NCBI GenBank assembly: GCA_026196875.1
Contig: JAPHTP010000015.1
Span: 26,009-90,008 of the forward strand
From: Kangiellaceae bacterium
GTDB taxonomy: Bacteria; Pseudomonadota; Gammaproteobacteria; Enterobacterales; Kangiellaceae
DNA length: 64,000 bases
Direction: 5' to 3'
Made by a program: the position numbers and the translations under genes. Position 1 is the first letter of the stretch. The number at the start of each line of letters is the position of its first letter. Below are positions 62,001 through 64,000 of the stretch, in pieces. The notes beneath the pieces are model-generated. The model saw only the letters and a list, made by a program, of their open reading frames with translations. It made no database searches and was not told where the DNA came from.

Positions 62001-63616
62001 GAATTACTGGGTTTTCTTTATCAGAGAAGAAGGGAGAGGTTTTGTGGTTTCCCGAAATTCAGGAGCAGCCGGAAAACCTATTGCAACGAATTAGAATTAG
62101 TATAGATGAAAAAGGTAGCTGGCAAGGAGAGGCATGGGCTGAAAGAAAAAACAATGACCCTTTTCCACAAAAATTGAGTATCGATACATTGCACGATGAG
62201 AAAGGAAATATTCGATATTATGTGGGAGTTTTTTCGGATATCACTTTCCACAAAAGGACCGAGGAAGAGTTTAGAAAGTTAGCAAACTATGATTCGCTAA
62301 CTGGCTTACCAAACCGAGCGTGTTTATATGATCGACTAAACCAGACAATCGAAAAAACAAAGCGAGACCAAGGGCGTTTTGCATTATTTTTAATTGACGT
62401 TGATAACTTTAAGAGAATTAATGATTCATTGGGCCATAGTGTTGGAGATATTCTAATTCGACAGGTGGCATCTCGACTAGTTAACTGTAATAAGGAAGGA
62501 GATACGGTTGCTCGAATCGGTGGTGATGAATTCATAATTGTTATGGAAAAGGTTCGTTCTTCAACTTCAGTAGCTGCGTTTGCCGAATTGCTTTTACATG
62601 AACTAAATCAGCCTATATTTGTAAAAGGTGAGCAGCTCAAGTTGAATTTTTCTGTGGGTGTAACATTAGCGCCCGATGATGCGATCATTGCTGAAAGATT
62701 AATGCGGAATGCTGACACCGCTATGTATGAAGCAAAGAAATCAATCGACAACTCATACCGTTTCTTTTCCGTTGAATTTAATGAAAGGGCGAGAAAAAGG
62801 TTAGAGTTGGAAAATGCTCTTCGGAAAGCAATAGACGATGATGCCATAGATTTGCATTATCAACCAAAAGTAGATTTAACAACAGGTAGAGTCAAAGGCG
62901 TGGAGGCTTTAGCTAGATGGACTCATAGAGAAATAGGGTTTGTCAGTCCCGATGAGTTTATACCGCTAGCCGAAGAAACTGGTCTCATTTTACCTCTAGG
63001 TGAAAAAATCTTACTAAAGGCAATAAAACAAACTAAAGAATGGGTTGATAAAGGAGTTATGAGAGGACGAACTTCAGTTAACCTCTCTGCACATCAATTT
63101 TGGAATAAAAATCTGGCAGGGCAAATCTTAAATTTACTAGATGACTTTGATTTGGATGCTAAATATATAGAGTTAGAAATTACCGAGTCTGCATGTATGC
63201 AAGACACGGAGGAAACAAAAAATCAAATTGAACAATTAAAGAATATTGGTATCAGTTTAGCACTAGATGATTTTGGAACAGGGTATTCATCTTTAGCACA
63301 ACTGAAATCGTTACCTTTCGATACGTTGAAAGTCGATAAAAGCTTTGTCGATAATATTGAAACTAATCGTCAGGATGAAAAAGTTGTTAAAGCAATAATT
63401 GATATTGCAAAAACAATGGAAATGGAAGTTGTTATTGAGGGGGTGGAATCAAAATCGCAGTGTAAATATTTATGGAAGAATAGGGCTTACGTAGTACAAG
63501 GTTATTTCTTTAGTAAGCCAGTAAAGTCAGATCAAATTGAACGCTTGTTTGAAGTTGTCTGGCATAAGAAAGATTATTTAGGCAAGTTCATTTCAAATGT
63601 GACCCCTCTCGTTTAA
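59036..63616 (+). CDS. hybrid receptor: periplasmic propeller, PAS, GGDEF and EAL
   Basis: 1526 residues. Signal peptide (about 1-31); two seven-bladed 'reg_prop' ligand propellers (about 32-700, repeats like GFVWFATEDGLQKYDG and GLLWIGTNNGLDIYD); a Y_Y_Y domain (about 720-795); one membrane helix (about 798-818); two PAS domains (about 835-950 and 955-1080); GGDEF (GGDEF at 1162-1166) and EAL (EAL at 1290-1292, later DDFGTGYSSL). Both catalytic motifs are complete, so synthesis and breakdown of c-di-GMP are both possible. The I-site is KEGD, not RxxD, so product inhibition is probably lost. Frequent AGA and ATA codons differ from neighbouring genes. An 18-bp palindrome precedes it. Confidence 0.93.
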   Translation: MKLFSSVRNKVSRLLALLMLLGAGYCVQAEPLYQFHTLTKDDGLSSSVVYDIAQDKNGFVWFATEDGLQKYDGFELETFRHNKHVSGSISQNTIRNLLIDRSGLLWIGTNNGLDIYDRELNKFTKFTSKDGTSLNSENIRAIYQTLDGTIWVGTTSGLNSIPPSLETIKSYPHHKVRSIFEDDHRQLWIGTLRGGLYLFNRVEQKFISVSVSVDAENDTENSTLSSLSIVDIFQDSFKRIYIATWGDGVYQVRRDVRKLSKVELNLPSKYVRSINQDHSGQIWFGTKEGVLVVNQSENKERTILADHRNKRSLVEDNILKVFQGYDKTIWVGTYGGGVSRFFPSSQRFETFGLHPLQGQGLIDPVVYSFHENEDGNIWIGSESSKLALFKTYYKNFEYFPLQLNGEEITSEIRALHQLDKNTLLVGTSDGIFKFDLIVKKLSRIFSRNDELLSGDLPTMFIQKDFENRIWIGVDGLGLGVYRYDRERVLVPIDGLRIESKHPRAIAHRRNGSTAFVAQGEELKLLEIERLEKSMTGFRISEIKSTKNYFITDVDFDVNGRIWLGTWSDGIKVITSSGKILTIDESKGLPNNSIYSVISDPNSSSVWVSSNQGVTSVNVESLGLTNFTSKDGLQGDEFNLPGIRARNGYIYFGGLNGFNRFFPSVNKEKLYVKAPSLVNLNIANRAVEVGADRVLARSLITTKKIKLLFDQTPFSFDFTSPQFVSPEELKFRYRLLGLSEKWIISDASEREATYTNIGAGDYIFELQVGTSQGSWNEDIRRLNIQILPPWWKTNLAYSIYSLVFSIFVGAFVFYWNKKRKSERLIQIAIQENEERLKLSLWGSGYEFWDWNLSSGQVSRSNQFNKIQIECNYMGMKLNELAGYIHPEDLMMVKEKLTNHIAGNSKHFDVCYRIVDSKRGWRWIQDRGKVVAYDQSGIPLRMSGTQRDITDIREKEAQFEMLGQAFKSTSDGVWIRDHEWRLVECNPAYERITGFSLSEKKGEVLWFPEIQEQPENLLQRIRISIDEKGSWQGEAWAERKNNDPFPQKLSIDTLHDEKGNIRYYVGVFSDITFHKRTEEEFRKLANYDSLTGLPNRACLYDRLNQTIEKTKRDQGRFALFLIDVDNFKRINDSLGHSVGDILIRQVASRLVNCNKEGDTVARIGGDEFIIVMEKVRSSTSVAAFAELLLHELNQPIFVKGEQLKLNFSVGVTLAPDDAIIAERLMRNADTAMYEAKKSIDNSYRFFSVEFNERARKRLELENALRKAIDDDAIDLHYQPKVDLTTGRVKGVEALARWTHREIGFVSPDEFIPLAEETGLILPLGEKILLKAIKQTKEWVDKGVMRGRTSVNLSAHQFWNKNLAGQILNLLDDFDLDAKYIELEITESACMQDTEETKNQIEQLKNIGISLALDDFGTGYSSLAQLKSLPFDTLKVDKSFVDNIETNRQDEKVVKAIIDIAKTMEMEVVIEGVESKSQCKYLWKNRAYVVQGYFFSKPVKSDQIERLFEVVWHKKDYLGKFISNVTPLV

Positions 63617-63645
63617 TTATCGTAAGTTGAGCTTGCGATAATTTA
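63617..63645 (+). terminator. weak intrinsic terminator after the receptor gene
   Basis: TTATCGTAAG-TTGAG-CTTGCGATAA (one G-T pair), followed by TTTATC, a short T run. Confidence 0.5.
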
Positions 63646-63747
63646 TCACTAATTTGTGAAGCAATTTCTCATACTTTGGGTTATGAGATATCACTTTTTG
63701 CAATTTATTTTAATCTAAAAATATCGTTGTATATCGAGGTACAAAAA

Positions 63748-64000
63748 ATGAAGTCATTAATGGCAATCTTAATTGTTAGTTTATTTGTTGTAAATGCATC
63801 TATGGTTTATGCATCTACTGATTCCAATTTGAACAAAGTAATAGTGGAGTCGAGTTGTAATATGTTAACTAATGCTACACCTAAATGCCCAAGTTTAAAG
63901 CAAAGTAAAGACAATGTCGTCTTTTCGACTTATGTGGCTAAAGGAATACTTGTCGACCCGAAAGTGCGAGTAGCCAAAGGTATCAGCATTGATCCTACTC
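63748..64000 (+). CDS. secreted protein, 3' end cut by window edge
   Basis: 84 codons are visible, no stop before the edge. ATG 63748 follows GAGGTAC. A signal peptide (about 1-22, MKSLMAILIVSLFVVNAS, cut near VYA-ST) is clear; the mature start STDSNLNKVIVESSCN contains two Cys and is rich in Lys and Val further on (VAKGILVDPKVRVAKGISID shows a short internal repeat AKGI). Not recognised as a family. The small distance to the receptor gene (131 bp) does not force cotranscription. Confidence 0.65.
   Translation, partial: MKSLMAILIVSLFVVNASMVYASTDSNLNKVIVESSCNMLTNATPKCPSLKQSKDNVVFSTYVAKGILVDPKVRVAKGISIDPT

Noticed and set aside
1..64000. CRISPR arrays, tRNA/rRNA genes, insertion sequences, prophage
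   Set aside because: Looked for; only short simple repeats (AGCATT, 11-bp and 17-bp tandems) were found, with no cas, transposase or integrase coding sequence.

Overview
The window reads as a stretch of chromosome from an AT-leaning (by eye about 40% G+C, not counted) marine-type gammaproteobacterium. The housekeeping genes support this: argS - SPOR protein - hslV - hslU in the usual order, yhbY divergent from rlmE followed by ftsH, pilU, pdxH and a ppk1/ppx pair. The many secreted or periplasmic peptidases (Tricorn-like S41, M12-like, M28, S9, M19-like, M23), the GlyGly-CTERM tail and the extracellular nuclease suggest a peptide-feeding, Kangiella/Aliikangiella-like organism. That placement is inference. 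No tRNA, rRNA, CRISPR array, insertion sequence or prophage was seen.

Layout. 1-1506: operon on the minus strand with a small membrane protein, a YtrA-type GntR repressor and an ABC ATPase cut by the window edge, with a palindrome over its promoter. 1735-8201: small superinfection-immunity-type membrane protein, DUF1631 protein behind a coupled leader ORF, Dph6-like ATP pyrophosphatase and an exported Tricorn-like protease. 8215-15961: candidate antisense small RNA, TPR-GGDEF cyclase, CadC-like regulator with TPRs, then a secreted-protease cluster in which the prodomain and the M12-like metalloprotease are separate genes, then an M28 aminopeptidase with Calx-beta and GlyGly-CTERM parts. 16228-24859: two efflux/export operons (adaptor plus MacB/LolCDE-type ABC; RND pump plus adaptor), the second preceded by two 13-bp direct repeats one 21-bp pitch apart.

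25086-28863: polyphosphate metabolism, with ppk1 behind a Pho box and ppx converging on it. 28933-34720: a LysR-centred locus with an Nramp-like transporter lacking the metal motifs, an exported amidohydrolase fused to RidA, an M19-like protein that has lost metal ligands and a small secreted protein. 34819-41958: lipoprotein with two propeller-type domains, ExeM-like extracellular nuclease with a dockerin-like tail, PQQ-type sugar dehydrogenase. 41969-46065: HTH regulator with GGTAT sites, M23 membrane peptidase, S9 lipoprotein peptidase.

46110-58746: conserved housekeeping block (pilU, yhbY, rlmE, ftsH, pdxH, a DUF47-pit phosphate uptake pair with a reversed Pho box just past its promoter, hslUV with a heat-shock-like promoter, SPOR protein, argS, glutaredoxin). 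59036-63616: a 1526-residue propeller-PAS-GGDEF-EAL receptor. A secreted protein is cut by the right edge.

Cross-links: PhoB probably ties polyphosphate synthesis (up) to Pit uptake (down); two c-di-GMP proteins lie in the window; several regulators sit next to palindromes or repeats that may be their own operators.
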